Position numbers and translations under genes: made by a program. From assembly GCA_030374805.1 (NCBI GenBank), contig JARGSG010000027.1, forward strand, positions 558,001 to 622,000: a DNA stretch of 64,000 nt, given 5' to 3'. Below the pieces are notes generated by a model that was given only the letters and a program-made list of their open reading frames with translations, was not told where the DNA came from and did no database searches. Shown piece by piece: positions 41,650-51,791 of the stretch. The first letter of the stretch is position 1. Every line of letters begins with the position of its first letter. This DNA is from Gracilaria gracilis (lineage: Eukaryota > Rhodophyta > Florideophyceae > Gracilariales > Gracilariaceae).

Positions 41650-43140
41650 GTGTCGCATTACACAGCATCTCTCTGCCGCCCAGCCAGATGGGTAGCTTTA
41701 CATCGAACTACCTTACGAAAGCACAAGCTGACAAGCATTTTTGTTGAGATCAACTTCACACATGTTCATGGGGCAAAGCTTCACCATTCAAGCAATCGAT
41801 CGCGAATGAATGGTTTCTGTATCGATATTAAAGCACCAAGATCTGTCATTGGACTCAGAGAGCTGACACTCGTATTCCCTAACAATACCCTTTGAGTTCC
41901 CAAGCTCCGCAAACCCCCAACACCCACCAGCTTCATATTATCAGACGCATTGTTCGATATAATTGGAAACCCCATTTTAGGTCTGGTACCACCTTTTAAA
42001 GTCGCCCCCAACCTCACCACAATGGATTTCGTTTGGGCATATATACCCGCCTTGCTCGGTATGGATGTACTTGACCGCAGACATCTCATCGTAGACACGG
42101 TGGCAAGCCCCGTCAAACGTCTAGAACACATTCTTATTGACGATGGCTCTGATCACTACCTTGATAATTGGTCTATATTACTTCATCATGCAAAAATTGG
42201 GCACGTGTTCGCCGAAATTCTTCAACCCTCTCAAAATTTCTTTACAAAAACACAGTTGCAAAAGCTACACTTTCAGTTCTTCCAACGAGCTGCAATGAAA
42301 CTCTTCCAGCTCTTCAAAAGAGCTAGGCATGAAGAAGCAATACTGAAAACACTGACAACCCTTAAAGACCTAGCCAAGTGCTGCGATCCATGCCAAAAGA
42401 TCCAAAACGCTCCAATAAAGTTTCGTGTTTCCGAAAATGTTCGGTTCAAGAAGCGTGTAATGACCAACATCATGTACATCGATAGAAACCCATCCTACAA
42501 GTTTTCGATGAAGCAGGCAACTTCTCTGCGGCAGCTTTTCTCCCTGATGTTTCGACTAAGACTATATATGGAAGAGGATTTTCTTTTGCTGATTAACGAT
42601 CTAAACAGGTACACTCAATGGAATACTGGTGATCAAGGAAACTTCTTCGGTTAATTATTCATTGACATTTTATATTCATCTAACATCCAAATCGATCGAA
42701 AGTGAGTTGGCGCTCACTCAAATCTGGGCATTGGCGAGCAATAACATCGGCAATTGAGTCGTGCATATCGAAGGATAATGGCACAAGAACCTCATACAAA
42801 ACCAGAAGTCGCCCTAGCTTTCACTAAAGTCACTAAACGATACACTTGGACCAGAATGTCTCGTCTCTTCGGCATTAATCTTTGAAGAATACCCACCAAT
42901 TCACACTCGCTCTGAGATCACAAATGCCCGAGCTACACTTGCCAGCCGTGCAAAGATCCCAAGTGCTGCACGTACCAAAATGCAGAAATGCGTGGCGAAG
43001 TTGGGAACTGACCGTGCTCTATAGCGCAGAACTCCTCAAAGAGCGGACAAAAAATACGAAATAGGCGACCAAGTTGTGATATGGAGGAAAAAAGTTGTTG
43101 AAAATCGGATTAAGGAATTTGTGAAGCAGGAAAAGAGAAA
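41650..43140 (+). pseudogene. Ty1/copia-ordered retrotransposon fragment: protease and integrase
   Basis: A protease-like active-site block, GFCIDIKAPRSVIG, where related elements have D-T-G-A, is followed after an in-frame TGA (41893-41895) by IPALLGMDVLDRRHLIVDT, typical of the protease end. Within 100 residues comes an integrase zinc region (LHFQFFQRAAMKLFQLFKRA, KCCDPCQKIQ), then the start of the catalytic core, and near 42860-43130 the integrase C-terminal YEIGDQVVIWRKK. Protease followed directly by integrase is the copia order. Reverse transcriptase and LTRs are not visible. Several stops and frameshifts are present. Confidence 0.7.
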
Positions 43141-43235
43141 AAAGCTTAGTGAAGAAAGCGGGCCCCAAGGGCCAGAATGAACCGGCGAAGGGTCAGTAGG
43201 ACCCAAAAAAGCGCCGCTCAGGACGCCCTCGATGG

Positions 43236-43493
43236 TCAATAGCGGTTCATCACCTCCTCTACAGCCCAGGAGGCGTCGTGCCAGCCAGCCAAATAGGCCC
43301 GGATTAAAAGGAAATCAGTCACACAGGACCCGTCAGACAGAGTAGGACCAGCGGAGGCCGGCGGAGGGTCAGGTGACAAGCGGAACTCCGCCACGAACTC
43401 GATGGAGTCATTGCTCTCGGACTCCTCGAGCTTAACCTTGAAATCGGCGGCAGAAACAGAAGCAGCATTCGGATGAGTACCTGATGAGTCCAT
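43236..43493 (-). CDS. Short acidic protein, unknown
   Basis: 85 residues beginning MDSSGTHPNAAS, acidic and Ser/Pro-rich, ending with VTDFLLIRAYLAGWHDASW and AVEEVMNRY. The amino-acid pattern looks coding, but no family is recognised. It lies between the copia fragment and the giant element and could be a gag-like or transposon-derived piece. Confidence 0.3.
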   Translation of the reverse strand: MDSSGTHPNAASVSAADFKVKLEESESNDSIEFVAEFRLSPDPPPASAGPTLSDGSCVTDFLLIRAYLAGWHDASWAVEEVMNRY

Positions 43494-43565
43494 GGGGAAG
43501 GTTGACGAAGGTACCAGTCTAGGATGGGCAAACGATAGGATGCTGATATACACTCGAACTTGCAC

Positions 43566-45298
43566 ATTCAGTGAAGTTCGGCTGAGAGTGACAAAATATC
43601 ATGTGCAACCAATCGGTGGTGTGACCAGGATGCCGTCACGATACCGAATGAGAATGGAAAAGTATCATATGCAACAGGTCGTACGACCAAAACGGAGTAC
43701 TGATACCATAGCTTAAATTGCAAAAGTTCTATAGCATTCCAACAGTCTTACGATGAATCTCGATTTTTCAAAGGCATTCTTGAGATCTCTAGACCTTCTA
43801 AAATCTCTGTGACAACTTTTGAAGAAGATTTTAATGGCTGCCAATATGGGAGGAGGAGGTAGTAAGGGACTAGTAAGGGGAAGAAATGTTTCCTTATCTC
43901 TCGTGATGGATGTAGAAATACGAGACAGTAGAAATAGTTTCTACGATACAATACCTTCAAACAAGAGTTAGAATCGAAAGTAGAAAAGTCTACATAAGCT
44001 GGGTGGTCATCGAGATGACTCTTCTTCGGTCTTCTCCAACCACTCACCACCCACCACACCAAAACATAAAGAGCAACAGCGGGCAACCTTTCTCCCCTTT
44101 TTTTTCTTCATCTCTACTACTGGGATTACCATTCCTTTCCCTACTATCTCTCTGGCCATTTGGTGGTTCTGGCCTTTCCCTTTTCTTTCTTTTTCTTTTA
44201 CATTTCTTGTCTACAACTAATGATTGGGTCCCATTCTTTCTTTCAGTAATTTCCAAGCTTGTGTCTGAAGTTCAGCACGAGCTTTTGCCGTTCGTTTTTA
44301 AGCTCTTGTCTGAAATTTGACACGGGTTCTAGCCGATTCTATCCGAGTCTGTGTCTGCAGTTTGACGCAGGCTCTAGCCGATTGGTTTCGAGTTCTTGTC
44401 TGGAAGTTGGCAAGGACTTAAGCCGTATACATTCGAGCCTTCGTCTGGAGGTGACGTAGGCTTTTTCCGTTTTTACTCTTTTCCTTTCCCGTGCATTGCT
44501 GCACATCGCCATTATTGGCTGGTACCCCCTGGCTTCTGTTCTTTCTCTTGGATTTGTCACCACCCGCGTCATTGCGCTACAAAAATGACGTCCAAAGAAT
44601 GGATGGTTCCTTCCAAAGTCAAGGCAATCGACACATGCCGGGCTTGTTTTGAATTCAAATGTAGCAATTGAATGGACGTCAATATAATTTTAATGAGATA
44701 ATGGGAAGAGGACGCCGGTCTTTGAATACGCTGCTTGGCGTAACACAGTCTGTCTCCATCTCGAACCTCACCGTCATAGTCTGTGTGGAGAAAGTGTAAA
44801 CAATCTTGTCCTCGCACGGATTCAGTTTTGATCTTTGCTACAATTCCAGAGGCATGTCTAAGCGCTTTAAAGACGCCACTTTTACTGCGAGGTTGCTTCG
44901 TTCATCAAACAGCGCTCCATCACAGCCATATTCATCTTTTTCACGCCGCGACTTTTTTACGCTCCCACAAGCCCATTGCGAGTCAAAGAACGTTCTCAAG
45001 CCCAGAAAGCATCCTGTATCATCTGCGCTGCAACAAATAGACACCCCATATCACCTTAAGCAGCCCCACGAAGAACAAACACCCCCAAATTTCTTGATAG
45101 CATGCATTTTATACAAGGACACTACGGATTCTAGAACGCGCAGAACAAATTGACACCCAAATCTACTTTTCTTCGGTCACCCGAAAAGAAAAGAGTCCGT
45201 TACACTCCCACATCATAACTCTGTGCTGTGCACCAACCTCGAGACTTCCATCAATACGCTGTGTGTCTCAAGTACCATTATCGCACTATAGCGCCATC
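43566..45298. other. Region left of the giant element, repeat-containing
   Basis: About 1.7 kb with a long pyrimidine tract (44090-44230), three variants of a tandem segment (TCTGAAGTT-, TCTGAAATT- and TCTGCAGTT- near 44260-44400, spaced about 45-50 bp) and the dispersed-repeat copy at 44512. No gene is supported. Confidence 0.35.
44512..44610 (+). repeat. Dispersed repeat, copy 2
   Basis: Matches the segment at 35455 in block order, ending in AAAAATGACGTCCA and a 28-codon frame (MTSKEWMVPSKVKAID...). Confidence 0.6.
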
Positions 45299-45320
45299 GT
45301 CGGTGTTTTCGGAATGCTAG
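45299..45320 (+). repeat. Left terminal inverted repeat of the giant element
   Basis: GTCGGTGTT, then T, then TCGGAATGCTAG. The right end, read on the minus strand, is the same except A in place of the single T. Confidence 0.85.
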
Positions 45321-45476
45321 TTTAGTATGCTAGATCGCTAGTGTTGAAAATAAAAGTCCGAAAAACTAGCATTTTTGCAGTTTGCGCTAGTTGGCAAGGC
45401 AAAAAACATTTTTCTGGAAATTACCTTTCCGTTCAGTGCAGTTCAAACTTCACCTACTGGAGTTGAAGGCTAGTTT
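45316..45476. repeat. Left subterminal GCTAGT repeats
   Basis: TGCTAGTTT, TGCTAGAT, GCTAGTG, AACTAGCA, GCTAGTTG and GCTAGTTT occur within about 175 bp of the left end in both orientations. CACTA-class elements typically have such transposase-binding subterminal repeats. Confidence 0.65.
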
Positions 45477-46750
45477 GCAGTTCTTCTGCCACCGGTCGTA
45501 ACTTTACATTCCACACACTCGTCAAAAACGCTATAAAAAATTACGAACCCACCATTAGCGCTGCGTAATTGCAACCCTGCATTCGGATCCTGCGTGTCAG
45601 TTTCCCTAAATTTCAAGTTGAAGAACTCCAATTGAACACTCTCTCCATTCTCGTACGCCCTCCTAGCCCCAAACTGGCTCCCAACCCCTCCCAGCCTCTT
45701 CTCCTCTTGCTCCCCCAGTATGCGCTCCGCCGTTCGCAAAGCCGCCGCCGCACTACCAAACTCAACTAGTAGCGCTCCACCCGGCAGCTGGCGGGGCACA
45801 CACAACTCCCCATCCTCGTCCACCATCACCCCACCCTTTCGCCTCTTCCTCAGCCTACTTCCCTCAACCTCCCCTCCATTTTCTTCTCCACTCCTCCCCC
45901 TCACACACCCACGTCCACCACGAGAGCCATGCGTCACCGGTGCCCTTTTCTCTATTCCGGCTTCCCTCCCAACGCCTCCTCCCCTCACCAGCTCCTTCAC
46001 CTCCAACAACAATTGTCACGCCTTCTCCACCTGTCCTACGTGCGCCTCCAATACTTTCACACGTCCCCTCAGCGCCATATTCTCCCTTCTCAGCGTCACA
46101 AGCCCCCTCTCAACGCACTCTACCCTCCCACTCACATGCCTTCTAGTCCCCATTCCAGCCAACTTCATCTTTTTCCTAATCGCCGATATCAAATCTATTG
46201 GCACCTTAATCTCCGACATACTCAGCACCACCCCTCCCATCTCACCAACCATCTCAGAGAGCCAGTCGTCCAAATGCTTCTTTAGATCCCCTACAAGCCA
46301 CATCAACCGCTCTTCCATCTCCGCCGTAAACCTCGTCTCCGGTCCCCCATCCCTTCCACGCCCATCACCACCACCTTCCTCTCCATCCTCACTTTCCTTC
46401 TTCTTCCCCATGCCAACCTTGTACCCACCCTCCTCCGTCCTTCCCAGTGGCGTCTCTGGTACCTCCATCCATTGAAAAAGAGCCAATAGCTCTTCGTCCT
46501 CAACGTACCCATTCGACATCGCAGAAATAAACTGCGGTTCTCCATAACGGAGATAGATAAGAACAATCGAGATGGACCCAACAGTGGCAGCACTCCCCCC
46601 CACCTCGCATACCCGTGGAGCTGTCGCCCAAAAACCCACTTGCGCTACACAACCCTTTGTAACCCATTCATATCCACTCCTATTTCCCGCCCTTTCACAC
46701 AATTTCCATTTTTCCCTAGAAATCTCCACATTTTCCCAACCTCGGTCCAT
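45470..46750 (-). pseudogene. Coiled-coil protein gene of the giant element, one in-frame TGA
   Basis: A single frame runs from MDRGWENVEIS (46750) or a later ATG at 46519 (MSNGYVEDEELLALFQWME) to a stop at 45470, broken once by TGA at 46016-46018 between QVEKA and QLLLEVKELV. The product is about 426 residues: an acidic/Gly-rich linker, a helical block (EERLMWLVGDLKKHLDDWL), a leucine-rich coiled coil that runs through the TGA, a basic patch (RLRKRRKGG), then a C-terminal globular-looking part. The TGA interrupts the coiled coil and is preceded by GCG, so CGA to TGA fits. Its 3' end reaches the left subterminal repeats. No family recognised; a DNA-binding accessory (TnpA-like) role is speculative. 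Confidence 0.6.
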
Positions 46751-47092
46751 ACCATATTTCAATGGAACCCTTGATGCACTACCTCTCAAGTACCAACGGT
46801 ACCAACGGTACCATAAACTCTTACTTTCTATGCTTTATTTCACTGCATACCTTCTCATAAACACACGCCTCGACCCTACCTCCTGTACAGCCCTGCTGCC
46901 CATTTCTTTCCATAACCAAATCATACAAGTCCTCTTATTTCCTGGCACACTTTGATACATGACCAGAACAAGAACCCAGTCGTGAACTTAAAGCTTTCCG
47001 CACTTCTCAGAGTGTAGACCACTTTCCTTCACAGCTACCAGGACCCGACAGCTTAAAACAGCCTATACCTTCAATCGAACAAAATCATCGCA

Positions 47093-48037
47093 ATGAGCTC
47101 GCATTCATCTTCCCTCCGTTCTACAATCATCCCAGCTGTTGTCGTAGGTAGAAGCCGTATGGGCACCATGATTTACAACAATGGTTCCCCTCAAGACACC
47201 TTTCTTTCCATCAAAGACGTCATTTCTGCAGATTGCCTTCCTCAAGGTCCAATTCTCTTCTGTGGCAGGAACGACCTTCTCGAAAAAGTAATTTCATCTT
47301 GCCAATCATCACGAGCAGAAGACTTGGTTATCATCCATAACGGTCATATTCTTCCTATACTTTCCCAACACGGAATTGAGCACTGCACGCAAGGCGCTCT
47401 TTACATCTCCGTTTCCACTGCCGGTGCCTCCCCACAAGATGTAGTCATGCCTCTCTCTTCAAATGGTCTAACCACAGCCACCGAAAAGTGAGCTCTGGCA
47501 ATAACTGAACACCTCTGGACCGCAGGTCTTACTTGCAGTATCGTCAAAGAAAACACCTCTTCCAAGTCTTACTACCAAAAGCTCTTTTGGAACTCATCCT
47601 TCAATCTCGTCGGTTCTTCATTTGGATTCGTTACCCTGCATGAATGGGCTATCAAATACAAAACTATTGTCTCAACTATAATGAAGGAGCTTCTAGGGAT
47701 AGTCATCTTCGACACAGGTCTCTCCTTCAATATCCCTTCTACAGTGGAATCCCCTATGGAATACGGCAGCACCCTTACTTCCTTCCCAGCCTCTTTCTCG
47801 GAGTATGAATCCAGAAATGCTTACTTCTATCTCACCTCCGCAGATGAAAAACTAGCCGGAAGGCAGGACCCTGCCCCTTTCCACACCAACTATATCAACG
47901 TTCTTAGACATCAAATTGCTTCAAACAACATGGGAGCCTCTTCTGCCTCATTAGGTGCTGCGGTTGACGTACTATCACCTACACCCACGACTTCAACCAC
48001 CTCCTCCCCCACCTCCTTCACCTCCTCTGAAGTTTAA
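47093..48037 (+). pseudogene. Ketopantoate-reductase-like (Rossmann) protein gene with one in-frame TGA
   Basis: One frame of 314 codons begins MSSHSSSLRSTIIPAVVVGR and ends at 48037. N-terminal Rossmann part: VVVGRSRMGTMIYNNGS, GPILFCGRNDLLEKVISSC and DLVIIHNGHILPILSQHGIE. C-terminal helical part: ALAITEHLWTAGLTCSIV, FWNSSFNLVGSSFG. From memory, this matches a plant/algal family resembling 2-dehydropantoate 2-reductase, with the R-N-D and DLV..QNG landmarks. The only break is TGA at 47489-47491 in T-E-K-stop-A; relatives often have K-W-A there, so TGG to TGA is likely. The tail is Thr/Ser-rich. It overlaps the convergent minus-strand gene by 20 bp. It is probably a host enzyme gene captured as cargo; the substrate is unknown. 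Confidence 0.65.
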
Positions 48038-49313
48038 AGCGATACTTTGAAAATTTCTTGAAGTTACCCGCGGTCTTCACCCTTCTAGGCACCATCCCGT
48101 TCCATAAACGCCTCGCACCGCTAAGTTCCATTTTTGCTGTCCGCATACCCAGATATTTCATCACAGACACATTTTTTTCTCCTAGGTTGAATACTGTCTG
48201 CAGTACTTCTTCAACACTAATCTTCTTCTTCTTCCCAGTGAGAATACATAGGTTGTACATACCTATGGCACATTGAAAGAAGTGCTTCCTCATGTCTTCA
48301 AAACGACTGGTTCTCGTAGAAGAAGAGAACCTCAGTTCCACATGCCATTGCAAGCAACGTACAACAAATCGAAACTGCCCATCGGTGAGACCAATCAGGA
48401 GGTCACCCGAGACATGCGTCAACGTGAGGGCTGGACCCTCCTCACACACCTTCTCAAAGAACCCCAAAAAGCCCCTAACATTCCACAAGCTTTAGAGCCA
48501 ATGTCGTGTAACGAGTCAAGTGACGCACGCTGTAGTCTCCGATAGCCTCACTTCTCTTCAAAGCATCAGGTAGCTGCTTCGAAGTAATACTTCTCACATC
48601 CACATTTGAATCGTTAACGACGTTCTGCGCAAAAGATACCGTGCTATGAATTTTGTCTGCGAACGGCATCTTGAGCACATTAGAACTCATCTTGTTCAGA
48701 AGAGTGCCGAGTCCTAGTACCCTGTTCCTTGTGATGGCCTTCTCATCCTTTCTTCCCCACAGCACAACATCCAAAGAACGGACTACATCCACCCACTTCC
48801 TGCCTTCCACATGAAATTCTCGTAGCACAAGAATTCGTGATATACGTCTATGAGGGTTACGGGCACAACAATTCTCCCATCAACAACTATTTCCTTCACA
48901 TCATACTCCCCTAGAGATGCCACAGCAATCGGACCTGCAGACAGAAGCCACCCAAAGTGGCGACATTGCATTATCGTCGCCTCCTTGTGTCCCAGATTCA
49001 CACTTCGTACTGACTTCTTCGGGATTTCAATCATCTCGATATCCATCTTCAACCTGCGCTGAACATAGCCCAGTGAGACAAAATGACGTTCCTTGGATGT
49101 CCATTGGATGTTCGATATTGGACATCTAAAATGCATCTTATGCATATCCGACGGAAGTCCTGGATGTTCTTCAGATATCCACAAGATGTCTATAAGATGG
49201 CCTAGAGATGAGCGTAAAAGATATGCATTGGATGTCCTAGTTATGTCCACCAGATATACGTCGGATGTGCAATAATATGTCCGTTGGATGTCCCGATTTT
49301 CTGGTAGGTCCAA
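48018..49313 (-). pseudogene. Unidentified protein gene of the giant element, frameshifted
   Basis: Three protein-like stretches follow each other on the minus strand with shifts near 48800 and 48480: one ending GRIVVPVTLIDVYHEFLCYE, one with EGRKWVDVVRSLDVVLWGRK, and a C-terminal one with RKHFFQCAIGMYNLCILTGK and KKISVEEVLQTVF. The N-terminal 80 or so codons lie inside the ACATCC repeat array, so the real start may be near 49080. The middle and end look globular. I do not recognise a family. Confidence 0.5.
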
Positions 49314-49470
49314 CGGGTATCTTTTAGATATTCTATGAGCATCTCATGTACATCTTATTGCACATCTATGGGACATCCAAAGTGCATCTTTTACGGACAC
49401 CCATAGAACATCTTTGGTGTGTCTGACGTACATCCATAGAATCCGGTGCGCATCCAAGGTACATCACCGT
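49085..49470. repeat. Degenerate GGATGTCC/ACATCC array
   Basis: About 385 bp in which GGATGT, ACATCC and ACATCT-type motifs recur every 12-25 bp. The GGATGT orientation dominates in the left half and ACATC in the right half, so the array folds back on itself around 49300. It covers the 5' part of one gene and the 3' end of the next, and encodes the last 25 or so residues of the latter. Confidence 0.7.
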
Positions 49471-50302
49471 GGTTCACTTGGTAGTCGGCGACGGAAATCT
49501 TCTTGAGAGACAGGGTGCTGTCCACCTGCTCCGATGTAACACTGTCTCCTTCATCGAACAAGTCCTCCTCTGGGTCAGTAAGCGGAGCCTTACTCGTCTG
49601 AAAGACCTCCACAATATCGTCGTCGGAGTCCTCTATGATGCTGACGCTCGCTCCCACGGGCTTCTTCATCCCGTGAGAAGACTTTCCTTGAGTTTTGGAA
49701 GCTTCCTCAGCAGGTTTCTCGACCTCCAGAGCAACAACTCTCTCAGGGTGAGATGTAGAAGACTTGCCAGCCCTGGACTCTGGAGTAGGACATTGCGGAA
49801 TCTCGATTGGGCCCATCATCGACGTATCCCACGCACACAACCCAGCCCAGAACAACGCGCTAAGCGTGCTTGGTGGGTCTTCAGGACCTTGAAAACGGTA
49901 AGGGTACTTCGCGCTTCCATGACTTATAATCTTCGTCCTCCAGATCACAACCAAGTCTTCACATTCTACGGCACTCGCACTTAGAGCATGCCCATGGAGC
50001 GAACGGCAAAGAGCCTTCCCGGCACCACCGGCGGACCCCACACCTCTCACCTCCGCGGTTCCCACTTTCACCCTGCTTTTTTCTTTCCCAGCCGTCACAA
50101 ACAAATGCACTGCATCGCCTCCTTTCACTACCGGCGTAGCAGCGGGCGAAGGCTTCTTCGTCATTGCTCGGGCTGGTGGCATACGCGGCGTAGTGCCTTC
50201 AGCCCTCCCTCTCCCTCGTGTTAGGGGCGGGATTTCTGACACCCCTGCACTTGGGTTCGGTCGTCTTGAATACCGCCCCCTTTTATGTTTGCGAGGCAAC
50301 AT
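49391..50302 (-). CDS. Giant-element protein with SUMO-interaction-like motif, intact
   Basis: 303 residues from ATG at 50302. The N-terminus is very basic (MLPRKHKRGRYSRRPN) and resembles a nuclear localisation signal. A central segment (ECEDLVVIWRTKIISHGSAK, SALFWAGLCAWDTSMMGPIE) looks folded. Residues near 220 contain SIIEDSDDDIVEVF: a hydrophobic core followed by acidic residues, the layout of a SUMO-interaction motif. The C-terminus runs into the ACATCC array and may be recent. A TATA-like palindrome lies 160 bp upstream. It is the only long cargo gene without a visible break. Function unknown; nuclear localisation and SUMO binding are inferences from short motifs. Confidence 0.55.
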   Translation of the reverse strand: MLPRKHKRGRYSRRPNPSAGVSEIPPLTRGRGRAEGTTPRMPPARAMTKKPSPAATPVVKGGDAVHLFVTAGKEKSRVKVGTAEVRGVGSAGGAGKALCRSLHGHALSASAVECEDLVVIWRTKIISHGSAKYPYRFQGPEDPPSTLSALFWAGLCAWDTSMMGPIEIPQCPTPESRAGKSSTSHPERVVALEVEKPAEEASKTQGKSSHGMKKPVGASVSIIEDSDDDIVEVFQTSKAPLTDPEEDLFDEGDSVTSEQVDSTLSLKKISVADYQVNHGDVPWMRTGFYGCTSDTPKMFYGCP

Positions 50303-50462
50303 CGCAGTAACCGCGGCTGATAGAATCGAAAAGGTTGGTTACGACCGTCGAGAACGCTCGCGAGATCGGTTAGCCAGTTGTAACCTTCACTCCAGTTCCT
50401 TTCCGTCTACTTCATCACGGATGCGCGTCCGATCGATATTAGTTTAAGATATACAATGAGCC

Positions 50463-50479
50463 TATATAAAATTTTATAT
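50463..50479 (-). promoter_or_regulatory. Palindromic TATA element upstream of the SUMO-motif gene
   Basis: TATATAAAATTTTATAT reads as a TATA box on both strands. On the minus strand it is about 160 bp before the ATG at 50302. Confidence 0.35.
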
Positions 50480-50599
50480 CATACTCGCGGGATCTTTACA
50501 AAGCTACCTCAAGCCCCTAACATCTATCGTACACTTTTACAACAATGTTTGAGGAATAAAGAAATAAATAAAATTGGTGGCGGACTAATTTCACTTTGA

Positions 50600-50672
50600 G
50601 ACAGCGGCCCAGGGTGTCGTGGCGCTTCATCGGCGCACCGATGAAACGCCACGACACCACCGGTCCGCTGTC
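50600..50672. repeat. Foldback hairpin repeat, copy 1
   Basis: A near-perfect 73-bp palindrome: GACAGCGG, TGTCGTGGCG and TTCATCGG pair with CCGATGAA, CGCCACGACA and CCGCTGTC around a CGCA loop. Confidence 0.85.
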
Positions 50673-50838
50673 CCAAAAATTATTCTTGAGTTTTTTTGAA
50701 ACGAGCCGCTGGACAAAGATGATATTTCATATTTTCAACATTTCATCTGAGCCACCCCAACCACACGTGTGCTGGTGCGTAAAAGCCACCCACACTCCCT
50801 GTCCCAACACCTTCCACGCCCTACCTTCTTCGTGGACA

Positions 50839-50928
50839 CACCTTCTACCGGGATATATTCATCTTCTTCCACAACCGAAAGTATGTCTCGGTTGTGGAAA
50901 GAGAGCGATATATTTCCGTAGAAGGTGG
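50839..50928. repeat. Second type of long inverted repeat
   Basis: Outer arms ACCTTCTACCG and its complement flank an ATATAT step and a perfect 12-bp inner stem (TTCCACAACCGA at 50867-50878 with its complement at 50888-50899). Confidence 0.7.
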
Positions 50929-51480
50929 CACACGCCCACGCTTCGGAGCTAGAAATAGGATATCCGTTTTATGAGATGAATTTAGTACATCTTTTATCTT
51001 TATTTTATAGAAAGGATGCCCTATTCCTATGCTGCTTGCGCAGGTTTTTGCACACCCTCACGCTTCGTAGATAGGCATAGGACATCCGTAGATGAGATAA
51101 AGTAAGTACATCTTCCCTCATTATTTCGTAGAGCGGATGTCCTATTTATATGCTTCTTGCGGAGGGTTTCGCACACTCTCACACTTCGTAGCCAAGAATA
51201 GGACATTCATTGGAGTGTATAAAGTTAGTACATCTTCTTTCTTTATATGGTGTAAAGGATGTCCTATTCCTATGCTGCTTGCAGAGGTTTTCGTGTTTTG
51301 CCACAACCATATGACTAAGAATAAAGTAACCATACTAAGTAGTATTGCGAAGGTGGCACACCCTCACGCTTCGTAGCTAGGATAAGGACATCCTTTGTGT
51401 CACATAGGAATAGTACATCTTCTCTTTCTATGTCCTAATACTCTGCTACTTAGGGAGGTTTTCGTATTCTTCCCAACCAT
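50924..51480. repeat. Four tandem copies of an about 120-bp unit
   Basis: Units start near 50924, 51049, 51171 and 51353. Each has CACACCCTCACGCTTCGTAG, AATAGGACATCC, then AGTACATCTT, then GGATGTCCTATTCCTATGCT and GGAGGTTTTCG. AATAGGACATCC and GGATGTCCTATT are complementary, so every unit can form its own hairpin. The third unit carries about 60 extra bp. Confidence 0.8.
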
Positions 51481-51604
51481 TTGGCTAAAAATGTGAGTAT
51501 AATGCAAAGATATACGCCCAGTCATAAGGAACGGCTGGTAGGGCTGCGCGTTGGCGGTGCCACTTGTACCTCTACCGCAGCTTCATCACTCACGGCGAGT
51601 TGGG

Positions 51605-51675
51605 GTAGCGGATCGGGATGTCATGGCGCTTCATCGGTGCTCCAATGAGGCACCACGACACCCCGGTCCGCTGTC
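51605..51675. repeat. Foldback hairpin repeat, copy 2
   Basis: Same layout as copy 1 with more mismatches (TAGCGGATCGGGATGTCATG ... CACCACGACACC and CGGTCCGCTGTC). Confidence 0.8.
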
Positions 51676-51719
51676 CGAGGCTGTTGTTGAACAATATGGA
51701 AAATAAAATATATTTTTGG

Positions 51720-51791
51720 GACAGCGTACCAGGGGGTCCTGGCACTTCATCAGTGCACTGATGAAGCACCACGACACCCCGGTCAGCTGTC
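51720..51791. repeat. Foldback hairpin repeat, copy 3
   Basis: Same layout as copies 1 and 2, 44 bp from copy 2. The loop arms TTCATCAGTGCACTGATGAA are a perfect 20-bp palindrome. Confidence 0.85.

Noticed and set aside
45720..46475. Ser/Pro-rich frame opposite the coiled-coil gene
   Set aside because: It is the antisense reading of the better-supported minus-strand gene and has only low-complexity composition.
50600..51791. CRISPR-like array
   Set aside because: Repeats are few, palindromic and long, without uniform spacers, and the sequence is eukaryotic.
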